Positions 31,353 through 41,096 of a stretch of DNA of 46,417 bases are shown piece after piece (the stretch's first letter is position 1; every line of letters starts with the position of its first letter). Under the pieces are notes generated by a model. That model was not told the origin of the DNA and did no database searches. It was given only the letters and a program-made list of their open reading frames with translations. A program made the translations under genes and the position numbers. Location: positions 1 through 46,417 of the forward strand of contig NZ_CAJHAZ010000019.1 of assembly GCF_904846525.1 (NCBI RefSeq), written 5' to 3'. The stretch comes from Psychrobacter sp. 1044. Its GTDB lineage: Bacteria; Pseudomonadota; Gammaproteobacteria; Pseudomonadales; Moraxellaceae.

Positions 31353-34241
31353 TTATGGCTTCACTGCCACTAACACACGGATAGAGTCTGGGACTAATAA
31401 TAGACTCCCTAGTGCTTGCTCACCTTGGGCTTTTAGCTGCTCCAAACGCTCAATCTCAGCAGGACGTACGTTAGGATTAATCGTTTGTAGATGCTTTAGG
31501 CGTTTGATTTCACGTGACCACTGCTGGCTAAAACGGGCACTGGCTTGTTCACCAATCTCAGCAAGCTGCTGACGGGCAATCTCTTCCGCTTCATAATAAC
31601 GCTGCTCAATCACATCACCGCGTACTTTAATGACTTGGCGAGCACGGTTTTTATCCAGACGCTCAATATGCGGCATAATCATCTCCGCACTGATACGCGA
31701 GGACAAATCACTGCCTTGCTCACTGATAAACACGCGGATATTTTGCGTGGTCAGCGTCGCTGGTAAATTGAGCAACCTTGGCGCAATGGCTTCAACACGG
31801 AAATTCACTTCGAGCAGCACCATACCTTGTGGTACAGCAGAACTTTTTAGCATCGCCACCGTGGTATTACCAAAGGTGCTGGTACTCGCCAACTCATAAA
31901 TCGCGCGCATCAATGGATGTTCGTGAGTGATAAACTCGATATCTTCACGCTGTAGTGCTTGCTCACGCTCGAATGTCAACGTCATACCGTCTTCGTCACC
32001 GAGTGGCAGACCATCGATATAATCACTAATTTCAGTGCTGTCAATCGGAGCAATCACCCACGAGCCATCGCGCTGGATATTGTGATCGATATTGGCTGAG
32101 GCAAAAAAGCGCTCAATAAACTGCGGCAATAGATTATGACCATCAAAATCGCGCATGGCGTCAGCGATACGTTTGGCAACACGTGGGCGACACGAGTTGT
32201 ATTCTAATAGGCGATCACGACCCGCTTGTAGCTGTGCCTCTAACCCCAATCGCGTCTGTTTCGCTTCTTCGATGATATCTTGTAGTATCGCACGGTTCTC
32301 GTCAGTATCCGCGCCTTCAAGCATGGGCTTTAGCTCTTGGATATACTGCTCTTGCACACTCTGCGCCGTTGGAGAGATTTGATTAAACATATTCAGCGCG
32401 TCGTGATACCAATGATACAGTCGCTCTTGTGCTGTGCCCTGTACATAAGGCACATGGAGCATAATTTGCTGCGTTTGTCCGATACGATCTAGGCGACCAA
32501 TACGCTGCTCTAAGGTATCTGGATTGGCTGGCAAATCCCACAATATCAGCTGGCTTGCAAACTGGAAGTTACGACCTTCCGAGCCAATCTCCGAGCACAA
32601 CAATATCTGCGCGCCTTCGCTATCAGCAAAGAACGCCGCTGCTTGGTCACGCTCAAGTAAGGTCATCTGCTCAGTAAAGATAGCGGTTTTAATACCGGCA
32701 TGCAGACGTAATACAGCCTCCAAGCTCTCAACCGTCGCGCCACTACGGGCAATCAACAGCACTTTTTTGTGCTTAAGCTCGCCGCGCAAAATATCAATCA
32801 ACCAAGGCACCCGTGGGTCATCTTCTAGCCAGCCACCATCAGGTTGGTTTTCTTCGCCCCATAGCTGCTCACGCAATTTACCATTGGTTTGATAGCTGTC
32901 TTTCCATGCGGCAGGTAATGCCAATGGGTACGGCTGGCTGCTACGACCATAAAACCCTTTCACACTTTCACGGGTATTACGGAATAGAATACGACCTGTA
33001 CCATGACGATCTAATAGCTCGTTAAGCGCATAAGTACGCAATTTTTCGTCATCATTAATCGTTGCCAACTCATCAAGACTGATGTCTAACAAGCTGCTTA
33101 AAGCGGCAATTTGACTGTCGCTTAATGGCTTATCCTCTATCAATACACCAGCAACGGCAGCCGTTTCAGCAAAGGCTTCTTGACCATCAATAAACTCATC
33201 CAAATCATCAAAGCGATCTGGATCAAGCAAACGCAAACGAGCAAAGTGACTTTGTGCCCCAAGCTGCTCTGGCGTTGCTGTCAATAGCATGACCCCTGGC
33301 GTTTCTTCGGCAAAGTCAGCAATCAAGTCATATTTATCATTGCCGCCTTGCGCTTCATCCCAATGCAGATGATGCGCCTCATCGACCACCAATAAATCAA
33401 ACCCTGCATCCATCGCTTGGTCGTACAAATCAGGGTGATCGAGTAATAAATCCATACCCGCAATGATACATTGCTCAGTGGCAAAGACGTTTTGTTCAGG
33501 GTCGTGTTCTTTGATAGCAGCAGCACGCACCAAGTCAAATAAGGCAAAATTTAGATTAAAACGACGACGCAGCTCAATCATCCACTGATATTGCAAACTA
33601 TCTGGTACCAGAATGAGTACACGCTCAGCTTTGCCCGTTAGCAGCTGTTGATGAATAATCAAACCTGCTTCGATGGTTTTTCCCAAACCAACTTCGTCAG
33701 CAAGCAACACACGCGGTGCGATACGTTTGCCAACTTCATGAGCGATATAGAGCTGATGCTCAATGATATCGACACGCGCACCCATCAAACCTTTAAGCGG
33801 ATGACCCGCTAGCGCCGACTGCATACGCAAGATATCTTGACGCAGCTCATACCAATCACCGCGCTCAATCCGACCAGCCAACAGACGCTCAAGCGGCTTA
33901 GCCAAGGTGATATTGGCAGCAAGACGGGTTTCCATAATGCCTCGTTCATGCTCATCGACACTGTATTTGAGTACACCCATCACTTCGTCGACCGCGGTTA
34001 CGGTATAGCTCTTACCCGCTTGATCAGAAATACTATCGCCGACTTTAAACACCACGCGTGATAATGGCGCGGAGTTTTTGGCGTAGACGCGCGTCTCTTC
34101 ACTTTGTGGAAATAGAATGTGCACACATCGGTCATCTACATCGATGACCACACCCAAGCCCAGCTCGGACTCCGTATCAGATAAATAACGTTGACCAACG
34201 GCAAATTCAGTATTGTGCAATGAAGCGATAGAGATAGTCAT
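31353..34241 (-). CDS. rapA: RNA polymerase-associated SWI2/SNF2 ATPase RapA (HepA)
   Basis: A 962-residue translocase, close to the 968 of E. coli, that binds RNA polymerase and helps recycle it after transcription. Tudor-like N-terminal sequence (FAVGQRYLSDTESELGLG) precedes the helicase core. Walker A GLGKT is at residues 185-189 in LLADEVGLGKTIEAGL, DEAH at 286-289, and the C-terminal helicase lobe carries the RIGRLDRIGQTQ motif VI near residue 575. The SNF2-specific C-terminal region follows. No strong ribosome binding site precedes the ATG at 34241. Three short palindromes lie in its upstream region. Confidence 0.96.
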   Translation of the reverse strand: MTISIASLHNTEFAVGQRYLSDTESELGLGVVIDVDDRCVHILFPQSEETRVYAKNSAPLSRVVFKVGDSISDQAGKSYTVTAVDEVMGVLKYSVDEHERGIMETRLAANITLAKPLERLLAGRIERGDWYELRQDILRMQSALAGHPLKGLMGARVDIIEHQLYIAHEVGKRIAPRVLLADEVGLGKTIEAGLIIHQQLLTGKAERVLILVPDSLQYQWMIELRRRFNLNFALFDLVRAAAIKEHDPEQNVFATEQCIIAGMDLLLDHPDLYDQAMDAGFDLLVVDEAHHLHWDEAQGGNDKYDLIADFAEETPGVMLLTATPEQLGAQSHFARLRLLDPDRFDDLDEFIDGQEAFAETAAVAGVLIEDKPLSDSQIAALSSLLDISLDELATINDDEKLRTYALNELLDRHGTGRILFRNTRESVKGFYGRSSQPYPLALPAAWKDSYQTNGKLREQLWGEENQPDGGWLEDDPRVPWLIDILRGELKHKKVLLIARSGATVESLEAVLRLHAGIKTAIFTEQMTLLERDQAAAFFADSEGAQILLCSEIGSEGRNFQFASQLILWDLPANPDTLEQRIGRLDRIGQTQQIMLHVPYVQGTAQERLYHWYHDALNMFNQISPTAQSVQEQYIQELKPMLEGADTDENRAILQDIIEEAKQTRLGLEAQLQAGRDRLLEYNSCRPRVAKRIADAMRDFDGHNLLPQFIERFFASANIDHNIQRDGSWVIAPIDSTEISDYIDGLPLGDEDGMTLTFEREQALQREDIEFITHEHPLMRAIYELASTSTFGNTTVAMLKSSAVPQGMVLLEVNFRVEAIAPRLLNLPATLTTQNIRVFISEQGSDLSSRISAEMIMPHIERLDKNRARQVIKVRGDVIEQRYYEAEEIARQQLAEIGEQASARFSQQWSREIKRLKHLQTINPNVRPAEIERLEQLKAQGEQALGSLLLVPDSIRVLVAVKP

Positions 34242-34917
34242 AGGGCGATGTCTTTTGTACTCAGATAATAGGAAAAAATAGATAGCTCATAATGAGAGTT
34301 GCTAGCGTGAATCACTAGCGCGATGTCATTACTTAATAGTCTGAGAGGTCGCCGGCCATACCGGCAGCGTCAGCTCATTAGCTAGGTCGCAAGATAAAGC
34401 CGACCATTATATAACGTTAGCAGCTAGATGAGTGCGCTAAGTTGACTTTTCAAGAGCAGATTATTGCAAGATTATATCAACGCCAAGCATAAGTTGGTCA
34501 TATAAAACAATAAGATAACGACTCGCAAGTAAACAAAAAATATTGTTATCGTAAAATTGTTACTGTATTGTTAAAAAATGCAATAGAACATCTCTCTTAA
34601 TACCAAAGCTATTCAATTTAACTAAGTCATTAGACTTTTAGCTAACTACTACTTATATAAAAAATAGCATAGACCTCATAATCGTTATCGATGCTTTATC
34701 AGCGATTATAAGTATACTATTGCCTGTTATAGTCCATTAAGTTATAAGTTTATTTTATTATCATAATTTTAAGTTATGTTAACACTATTTTCAGTTGACG
34801 TTTATGACTAGTGTTAACAAGCTATTTTGATGAAACTTAACCATATATTTCGTTGTAGCCAATCCATCCCATTGGCAATTCTTTTTGTGCTCCCTACTCC
34901 CAAGGACAAATCCCGTC
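34242..34917. other. Long AT-rich gap between divergent rapA and histidine kinase genes
   Basis: No gene is seen. Near rapA there are three small inverted repeats: CTCAT-a-ATGAG (34286-34296), an imperfect GCTA...GTGA-a-TCAC-TAGC (34301-34319) and GCCGG-ccata-CCGGC (34351-34365). ATTGTTA occurs three times at 34542, 34556 and 34567. An 11-bp perfect inverted repeat lies at 34777-34819 and is listed separately. Both promoters must lie here, but I could not place them with confidence. Confidence 0.5.
34777..34819. promoter_or_regulatory. 11-bp inverted repeat upstream of the histidine kinase gene
   Basis: TGTTAACACTA (34777-34787) and TAGTGTTAACA (34809-34819) are perfect reverse complements separated by 21 bp. 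The half-site centres are 32 bp apart, about three helical turns, so bound proteins would face the same side. A TTGACG hexamer (34795-34800) lies between them. It is a likely operator about 100 bp before the kinase start. It lacks a T-run, which argues against a terminator. Confidence 0.55.
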
Positions 34918-37230
34918 ATGAGTGCCTCTAAAAAAGTTGGCTTTTTTAATCAAGTCAGTACCCAAGTTACCACTATTTTGTTCATTGCTTTTGCGGTCGT
35001 ACTTGCGGTCGTTGTCTATGTCGTTGATAAAGAAGGCCATGATAAAATTCGTCTTGAGTCAGCAAAGCTGGTCGCTGAACGTGGTAATACCGCGGTTAAT
35101 AGTATCTCAGCCGACATCAATCGTGTCATGCGTAGTGCCTTGCTGTTACAGCAAAGCGCGCAAACGCTGCCACCGCAAGAGAATATTTTGCAAGTCAGTA
35201 CCGCCAATGCCTTTGATAAACGCGACTATAACTTATTGGGTAGTGGCGGCATTTGGCCAGAAAAAGGCGCTCTTGGTGCCAATACTGCAACCCATCCGTT
35301 TTTGATGGTACGCCAAAACGGTGATTATCAAGCGGTACTCAGCGATCCAAACCCAACCAATCCTTATTATCAAGAAGATTGGTTTAGCGTCTTAAAACTA
35401 CTCAAACCTGACAGCTGTATCTGGAACCATGTTCGCGCCAGCCAAACTAAAGGCGAGCTTGCCATGAGCTGTGGTGTCGCAATTGAGCGTGACAATCAGT
35501 TTTGGGGTGCCAGTACCGTTAACTTTACCCTAAACCAGCTACAAGAAAACATCGTCAAGTTAAGCAAAAGCTCGGGCTCAGGTTATATTCTATTGCTGGA
35601 TAACAGTGATAAAGTTATCGCCTCATCTAACCCTGAACGCTTAAGCTATATTGATGAAGCAACCGGTACACCACTTGATATCAAACAAGTTATCAACTCT
35701 GACCCTGCTTGGAATCCGGTATTAAACTTCTTGGAAGCGCAGCGTAACGAGATTATCGAGCAAGTTGCAGCTAGCGTGTCACCGCAAGTTCAGCAAGTAT
35801 TGAATACGATTGATAAAGCAGAAACAGGTGATTCCAAAGGTTATTATTTGGTCAACTACGCCGCTTACCTAAATAATAGCGAAAACAAGCAAAATGCCAT
35901 GGATAGTCGCTTATTGCAGAGCTTTGAGCTGACCAACGATGACTTTTATAACGGCAGTCAAGCCTATGTCTTTGAGATTCCTGAAACCTATTGGAAACTT
36001 ATCGTTGTCCAACCTGATGCTGAGATTAACGCCATTGCCGACAACTTAAGTGAAAACTTGATTAACTGGATTGCATTAGCGCTCCTTATCACCGCTGGTA
36101 TTATCTACTTTATGCTAACTTTCTTAGCATTCAAGCCATTGAAAGAAACCACTGATAAAATTTCTTTGGCAGAAAACATCATTAATAACAAGCAGTACAA
36201 CAAGCTAAGCTCAGTTAAATTCAAGACAGGTCGCAACGAGATTGGACTGGTAAACGGCTCTATTAACGACCTATTAGATCGTATCCAATCTAACGAAGGT
36301 AAGCTTGCCAATATTAATCAACAGCTAGAGATTAAAGTAGAAGAACGTACTGCTGAGCTGCAAGACACACTAAAAGAGCTGAAAAGCTCGCAGCTACAAT
36401 TGATCCGTTCAGAAAAAATGGCAACGTTGGGGCAAATGGTTGCTGGTGTTGCCCATGAAGTAAATACGCCATTATCTTATGTACAGAATAACCTCGAGAT
36501 TATCGGTCAGTTAACTGAGCAATACGAAGAGCTGATTGAACTGGTACAAGGGTTAAAAGGTATCAAGTCTGACGTCGCATCTGATGGCAAGATTGATAAG
36601 TTATTAGCAGATATCGTCCGTGCTTCCGATGAAATTCAAGAAGATGATTTGTCCGCTGAGCTAAAAGAGCTGATTAAAGACTCGTTATTTGGCGTCGAGC
36701 AAATCACCGAGATGGTACTAAATCTACGTAACTTTGCCCGTCTTGATGAGTCAAAAGTGAAAACCATCGATGTGCGCGAATGTATCGAAGCCTCGCTTAA
36801 AATCGCTGGTAACTCCATTAGACATCAAGAAATTGTGACTGATTTTGCGCCCACACCTGAAGTGAAATGCTCACCGTCGCAAATCAATCAAGTCTTGGTC
36901 AATCTGCTCAATAACGCCGCGCAAGCCATGGGTGAAAAACCTGATGGCAAAATCGAAGTGCACACCCGTGCCGATGATCACAATGTTTATATTGATGTCA
37001 TCGACAACGGTAAAGGTATGAGTCCAGAAGTTCTCAATCAAATCTTTGAGCCGTTCTTTACGACCAAAGGCGCAGGCGAAGGCACTGGTCTTGGTATGGC
37101 AATCAGCCAGCAAATTATGGAGCAACATAATGGCGATATCAAAGTCGTATCGACTGAAGGTGTTGGCACTACATTTACGTTAATACTGCCGATTGATAAT
37201 AATTTAACAGAGCAAAACCTAGTCACATAA
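34918..37230 (+). CDS. Sensor histidine kinase with a large periplasmic domain
   Basis: From the ATG at 34918 (AAGGA upstream) the product has 770 residues. Helix one (about 15-36) and helix two (about 380-405) flank a periplasmic domain of about 340 residues, probably of the Cache type, as suggested by NPYYQEDWFSVLK and the GYILLLDNSDKVIASSNP segment. A HAMP domain (about 406-465), a coiled coil (about 465-500) and a dimerisation helix follow, with H513 in AHEVNTPLSYVQNN. The ATPase domain has the N-box NLLNNAAQAM, DNGKGM, FEPFFTTK and GTGLGM. It autophosphorylates H513 in response to an unknown extracytoplasmic ligand. The receiver protein gene follows after 79 bp and is the obvious partner. 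Confidence 0.92.
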   Translation: MSASKKVGFFNQVSTQVTTILFIAFAVVLAVVVYVVDKEGHDKIRLESAKLVAERGNTAVNSISADINRVMRSALLLQQSAQTLPPQENILQVSTANAFDKRDYNLLGSGGIWPEKGALGANTATHPFLMVRQNGDYQAVLSDPNPTNPYYQEDWFSVLKLLKPDSCIWNHVRASQTKGELAMSCGVAIERDNQFWGASTVNFTLNQLQENIVKLSKSSGSGYILLLDNSDKVIASSNPERLSYIDEATGTPLDIKQVINSDPAWNPVLNFLEAQRNEIIEQVAASVSPQVQQVLNTIDKAETGDSKGYYLVNYAAYLNNSENKQNAMDSRLLQSFELTNDDFYNGSQAYVFEIPETYWKLIVVQPDAEINAIADNLSENLINWIALALLITAGIIYFMLTFLAFKPLKETTDKISLAENIINNKQYNKLSSVKFKTGRNEIGLVNGSINDLLDRIQSNEGKLANINQQLEIKVEERTAELQDTLKELKSSQLQLIRSEKMATLGQMVAGVAHEVNTPLSYVQNNLEIIGQLTEQYEELIELVQGLKGIKSDVASDGKIDKLLADIVRASDEIQEDDLSAELKELIKDSLFGVEQITEMVLNLRNFARLDESKVKTIDVRECIEASLKIAGNSIRHQEIVTDFAPTPEVKCSPSQINQVLVNLLNNAAQAMGEKPDGKIEVHTRADDHNVYIDVIDNGKGMSPEVLNQIFEPFFTTKGAGEGTGLGMAISQQIMEQHNGDIKVVSTEGVGTTFTLILPIDNNLTEQNLVT

Positions 37231-37309
37231 GCGCTGGGTCAGCTGCCCTGTTACGTAGAACATATTTAGATATTTAACGACTATTATTCATCATCATAAG
37301 GATATCATC

Positions 37310-38266
37310 ATGAATGAATTAGAAAATGACTTAACCACAGTTGAAACCAGCGCTGAGTCAAAGCCGAAGTTGGCATTTATCGACGATGAACAACGCATTT
37401 TACGGTCTATGAAACTGCTGTTTCGTAAAACGCATGACGTGTTTATCACCACCGACCCGACTGAGTATATTGACTATATCAAGAACAACCATGTACACGT
37501 GGCGGTCAGTGACCAGCGGATGCCTGAGCGAGTCGGTGTGGATATCTTACGCGAAGTAAAAGATGTCTCACCGTCCACCATGCGTATTTTATTGACGGGC
37601 TATGCCGATTTAAACGCGATTATTGGCTCTATTAACGATGGTGAGATTTATCGTTATTTGACTAAGCCTTGTAAATCTGAAGAGCTGATCACTGTGGTCG
37701 GACGTGCTACCGAAATCGCCTTGACCTATAATCCAGACGAAGATGCCGACCAATTCGACAGTTCAGGTAATAAGCAAACGCTGCTAGTGATCGATGAAAC
37801 CAATGAGTTGATTGAGCAAATACGTAAGCAATTTTCTCACAGTTATAAAGTACTGCACGCTGAGAGTTTAGAGGAAGCGTACGATTATTTGGCGAATGAA
37901 GATATCGGTGTTTGTATCACCGATATCAATGTCAGCGGCGAGAATATCGCGCCGATTATCTTTACCTTAAAACAAGATGCACCGCATTTGGTGGTTTTGG
38001 TACAGACTGAGTTTCAAGATGCTGGCTTGCTGATTGATTTGATTAATAAAGGTCAGGTCTATCGCTGCTTGCCGAAACCGATGCGCGCCAGCCTGCTTGA
38101 GATTAGCGTCAACCGTGCGTTTCAGCATCATACGAAACTCAAAGCCAGCCCTGATTTGGTCAAACGCTATGAAGTCGAGCATGACCCTGAAAACGACGTG
38201 CGTATTGATTTAAGCAGTCGCGTACGTAGCCTTATTGGTAAACTGCGTAAGCGTTTCTCTTTATAA
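37310..38266 (+). CDS. Tandem-receiver response regulator without an output domain
   Basis: A 318-residue protein made of two receiver domains. The first (about 20-140) has the acidic pair D25/D26, phospho-acceptor D68 in VSDQRMP, T96 in LLTGYAD and K119 in YLTKPC. The second (about 156-272) keeps D162, D205 in ITDINVSG, T233 and K256 in CLPKP, so it may also be phosphorylatable. A basic tail (RVRSLIGKLRKRFSL) ends the protein. No DNA-binding, HD-GYP, EAL, GGDEF or phosphatase domain is present. The first receiver resembles those of HD-GYP regulators. It is co-directional with and downstream of the kinase and probably its target. Its output must be protein-protein contact or phosphotransfer. 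Confidence 0.9.
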   Translation: MNELENDLTTVETSAESKPKLAFIDDEQRILRSMKLLFRKTHDVFITTDPTEYIDYIKNNHVHVAVSDQRMPERVGVDILREVKDVSPSTMRILLTGYADLNAIIGSINDGEIYRYLTKPCKSEELITVVGRATEIALTYNPDEDADQFDSSGNKQTLLVIDETNELIEQIRKQFSHSYKVLHAESLEEAYDYLANEDIGVCITDINVSGENIAPIIFTLKQDAPHLVVLVQTEFQDAGLLIDLINKGQVYRCLPKPMRASLLEISVNRAFQHHTKLKASPDLVKRYEVEHDPENDVRIDLSSRVRSLIGKLRKRFSL

Positions 38267-38311
38267 GTACATAAGACTAAATAAGCACAAAAGACTACTG
38301 TCTCAATCAAC

Positions 38312-38347
38312 AAAACCTCTATTTCAATATTGAAGTAGAGGTTTTTT
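38312..38347 (+). terminator. Terminator of the two-component operon
   Basis: AACCTCTATTTCAA and TTGAAGTAGAGGTT form an almost perfect long stem (one T-G pair) starting about 50 bp after the regulator stop, followed by a run of six T. Confidence 0.9.
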
Positions 38348-38452
38348 GCTTTGGACTTTTTAACGACCTTTTTGACTAAAATCACCAACGTGCTACATTA
38401 AGTCGATCATTATTAAAATCATTTAAAAATAACTATTTAATAAGGAATAACC

Positions 38453-39394
38453 ATGCGCGCGGTTTTTTTAGATAAAGGCACTTTTTCTGATGGCATCGAC
38501 TTGCCAGCCCCAGACGGCATCAGCGACTACCTCACTTATGATGATACCCCAAAAGATGCTGCTGTTATTGTAGAGCGCTGCAAAGACGCCGACATCATTA
38601 TTACCAATAAAGTGCAGATCAGCGCTGAAGTGATCAGTAAGTTGCCCAAGCTCAAGCTCATTCAGCTGACCGCTACTGGTATGAACAACGTAGATCAAGA
38701 CGCTTGTATTGAGCACCATGTGGCGCTTTATAATGTCGCAGGTTATGCAGTCAAAAGTGTGCCCGAACATACCTTTATGCTCATGCTCAACGCCATGCGC
38801 GCGGGTATTTATTATCATCAAAAAGTCGCTGATGGCACATGGCAAGCAAACGGTAATTTTTGCCTACTGGATATTCCGCTAATAGATTTGGAAGATAAAA
38901 CACTAGGTATTATTGGCGTTGGCACTATTGGCAAACGCGTGACCGATATTGCGCGCGCTTTTGGGATGAAAGTATTATGGGCGGAGCAGCAAGGACGCGC
39001 ACCGCGCAATGACGACTATACTGCGTTTGACGACGTACTGGCACAGTCTGATGTACTGAGCTTGCATTGCCCATTAAACGAGAAAACTCAGCACCTGATT
39101 AATGCAGATACTTTAGCAAAAATGGTCAAACAGCCGCTCATCGTCAATGTCGCTCGTGGTGGTATTGTCGATAGCCAAGCGCTGACTGATGCCATTAACA
39201 ATGAGCAAATCATCGGCTACGCCAGCGATGTGTTTGAACAAGAGCCAATCACCGCTGACGACCCTTTATTGACCATTGCCAAGCATCCCCGCGTTATATT
39301 TAGCCCGCATAATGCGTGGGGCAGCAAAAGTGCACAACAAACCTTGTGGCAGATCTTAAGCAAACAAGTTACTGATTTTATTAATAGCCATTAA
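38453..39394 (+). CDS. D-2-hydroxyacid dehydrogenase (glycerate dehydrogenase/hydroxypyruvate reductase type)
   Basis: A cytosolic NAD(P)H enzyme that interconverts 2-keto and D-2-hydroxy acids. The Rossmann loop GVGTIG is at residues 155-160. The catalytic residues are R235 (NVARGGIVD), E264 (VFEQEP) and H286 (SPHNAWGS). At 313 residues the length is typical. The NAWGS active-site end and VRLTATGMNNVD-like segment (here IQLTATGMNNVD) fit the glycerate dehydrogenase/HprA branch, but 2-ketogluconate or lactate activity cannot be excluded. AAGGA precedes the ATG at 38453. It is a single-gene unit after the two-component operon. Confidence 0.9.
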   Translation: MRAVFLDKGTFSDGIDLPAPDGISDYLTYDDTPKDAAVIVERCKDADIIITNKVQISAEVISKLPKLKLIQLTATGMNNVDQDACIEHHVALYNVAGYAVKSVPEHTFMLMLNAMRAGIYYHQKVADGTWQANGNFCLLDIPLIDLEDKTLGIIGVGTIGKRVTDIARAFGMKVLWAEQQGRAPRNDDYTAFDDVLAQSDVLSLHCPLNEKTQHLINADTLAKMVKQPLIVNVARGGIVDSQALTDAINNEQIIGYASDVFEQEPITADDPLLTIAKHPRVIFSPHNAWGSKSAQQTLWQILSKQVTDFINSH

Positions 39395-39428
39395 AAAACA
39401 TTTAACAAACGACTGTAACCAAACGACC

Positions 39429-41042
39429 TTAACGACTAAAACGTAACCAATCATCTTTTATTTTGCGATGTTTGAGCATAATGCGGTCACTTAGATAGTT
39501 GTTTGTCACCCGCCAAGGATATATATCGCCTTGCTTGGGTAGCTCATGTTGAGCGCGCTTGACATATCCTGAGGATAGCGCGCCCATCACCGTATCTGTC
39601 TGTGTAAGCGCTTTGGCATCTTTAGTCTGTGCTTGTGGCAATACCACTTGATAATGATGTTGATGCATACAACCCAGCAACCGCATCACATACTGACACG
39701 CCAAATCGATTTTTAGTGTCCATGAGGCATTGGTATAGCCAAATAGCGCCACCATATTTGGTATATCTTCAATCATGACCGCTTTATAAGTCATGCGCGA
39801 ACCAATATCTATCGCCTGCCCGTCAATATATACTTTGGCACCGCCGAGCATTTGTAGCTTTAATCCTGTCGCTGTGACGATGATATCAGCATCGAGAGAG
39901 TTACCCGATTCGAGCATGATGCCCGTCTTGGTAAAATGGCTGATTTGATCGGTGACGACGCTGGCGCGTTTGCCATGCAATGCTTTGAATAAATCACTGT
40001 CTGGCACCGCACATATCCGCTGGTCCCAAGGATTATAGTCCGGTACAAAATGCGCCACATCGATACCGCTACCCTTTAGCTCTGTTTTGACACCGCGTTT
40101 TAATAACGCTTTCATAAGCTTGGGTGCCAATATAGCCGCTCGATAAGTACCTTGTTGAATCAATACATTACGAGTACGCAGCAGCGTATAAGCTTGCTCT
40201 TTTGACAACGGTGAAAATTTACCTGCTAGCCAATCAAGCGTATAATCATCGCCCGGTACACTTGCCACATACGTGGGAGAACGCTGTAGCATAGTGACGT
40301 GACGCGCGCATTGCGCACCTTTTTCATCTACCAAAGCTGGCAGCAATGTCATCGCTGTGGCACCGCTACCGATAATGACTACTTTCTTATCGTCATAATC
40401 CACATTTTGCCAATGCTGCGGATGGATGATTTCACCTTGAAAATCTGCTTCTTTATTAAAAGAAGGACGATAACCTTGCTCATAATCGTAGTAACCCGTG
40501 GCGCCAACGACGAACTTTGCTGTTACCGTAAATACCTCACCGCTGGCATGATTTTTTACCATCGCCGTCCATTGTTGATGGCTACTTGACCAAGACAACT
40601 GCTGCACCTCGTGCTGATAGCGAATATGTTCGCTGATACCAAACTCACGCGCCGTATCAGCAATATAGTTTTTAATATCACCGCCTTTTGCCAAAATCCT
40701 ATGATTTAGCCATGGTCTGAAACTGTAGCCAAACGTCAAGGCATCAGAGTCAGAGCGGATGCCAGGATAGGTAAATAAATCCCATGTACCACCCAAATCT
40801 GCTCGTTTTTCTAACACCAAAAATCGCTGTGCACTTTTCTGCTGTTGCTTTGATGATTTGCGTTTCTGCTTACCTGAATTTTTATGACCAAACAGTCCTT
40901 TGTATTTTTGCTGCTGCAATCGGCACGCCATACCAATACCGGCAATTCCTGCACCGATAATCAGTACTTCATAATCCACTGGTGTGTCTGAGAGTGCCGA
41001 TTTAGCTTTGAAGCGTTTCTTGGCTGCCGTCATATCAAGCAT
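39429..41042 (-). CDS. almA: AlmA-like flavin-containing monooxygenase (long-chain alkane or ketone oxidation)
   Basis: A 537-residue FAD/NADPH monooxygenase. The FAD loop GAGIAG is at residues 30-35, then GGTWDLFTYPGIRSDSD follows near 84-100. The FxGxxxHxxxW fingerprint is present as FQGEIIHPQHW, the NADPH loop as VVIIGSGATAMTLLP, and the C-terminus has SSGYVKRA and WRVTNNYLSDR. From memory this pattern closely follows Acinetobacter AlmA, which is needed for growth on very long n-alkanes. Baeyer-Villiger activity is an alternative. An insert of about 25 residues rich in Lys, Gln and Ser (46-71) interrupts the first Rossmann unit. The ATG at 41042 has AAGGA 8 nt upstream; an in-frame ATG at 41096, directly after the rluA stop, is less likely. 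Confidence 0.85.
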   Translation of the reverse strand: MLDMTAAKKRFKAKSALSDTPVDYEVLIIGAGIAGIGMACRLQQQKYKGLFGHKNSGKQKRKSSKQQQKSAQRFLVLEKRADLGGTWDLFTYPGIRSDSDALTFGYSFRPWLNHRILAKGGDIKNYIADTAREFGISEHIRYQHEVQQLSWSSSHQQWTAMVKNHASGEVFTVTAKFVVGATGYYDYEQGYRPSFNKEADFQGEIIHPQHWQNVDYDDKKVVIIGSGATAMTLLPALVDEKGAQCARHVTMLQRSPTYVASVPGDDYTLDWLAGKFSPLSKEQAYTLLRTRNVLIQQGTYRAAILAPKLMKALLKRGVKTELKGSGIDVAHFVPDYNPWDQRICAVPDSDLFKALHGKRASVVTDQISHFTKTGIMLESGNSLDADIIVTATGLKLQMLGGAKVYIDGQAIDIGSRMTYKAVMIEDIPNMVALFGYTNASWTLKIDLACQYVMRLLGCMHQHHYQVVLPQAQTKDAKALTQTDTVMGALSSGYVKRAQHELPKQGDIYPWRVTNNYLSDRIMLKHRKIKDDWLRFSR

Positions 41043-41096
41043 AATACGTTCCTTGTTTTTGCATGATGGGTTTAAAAAAATTTTACATAAATTCAT

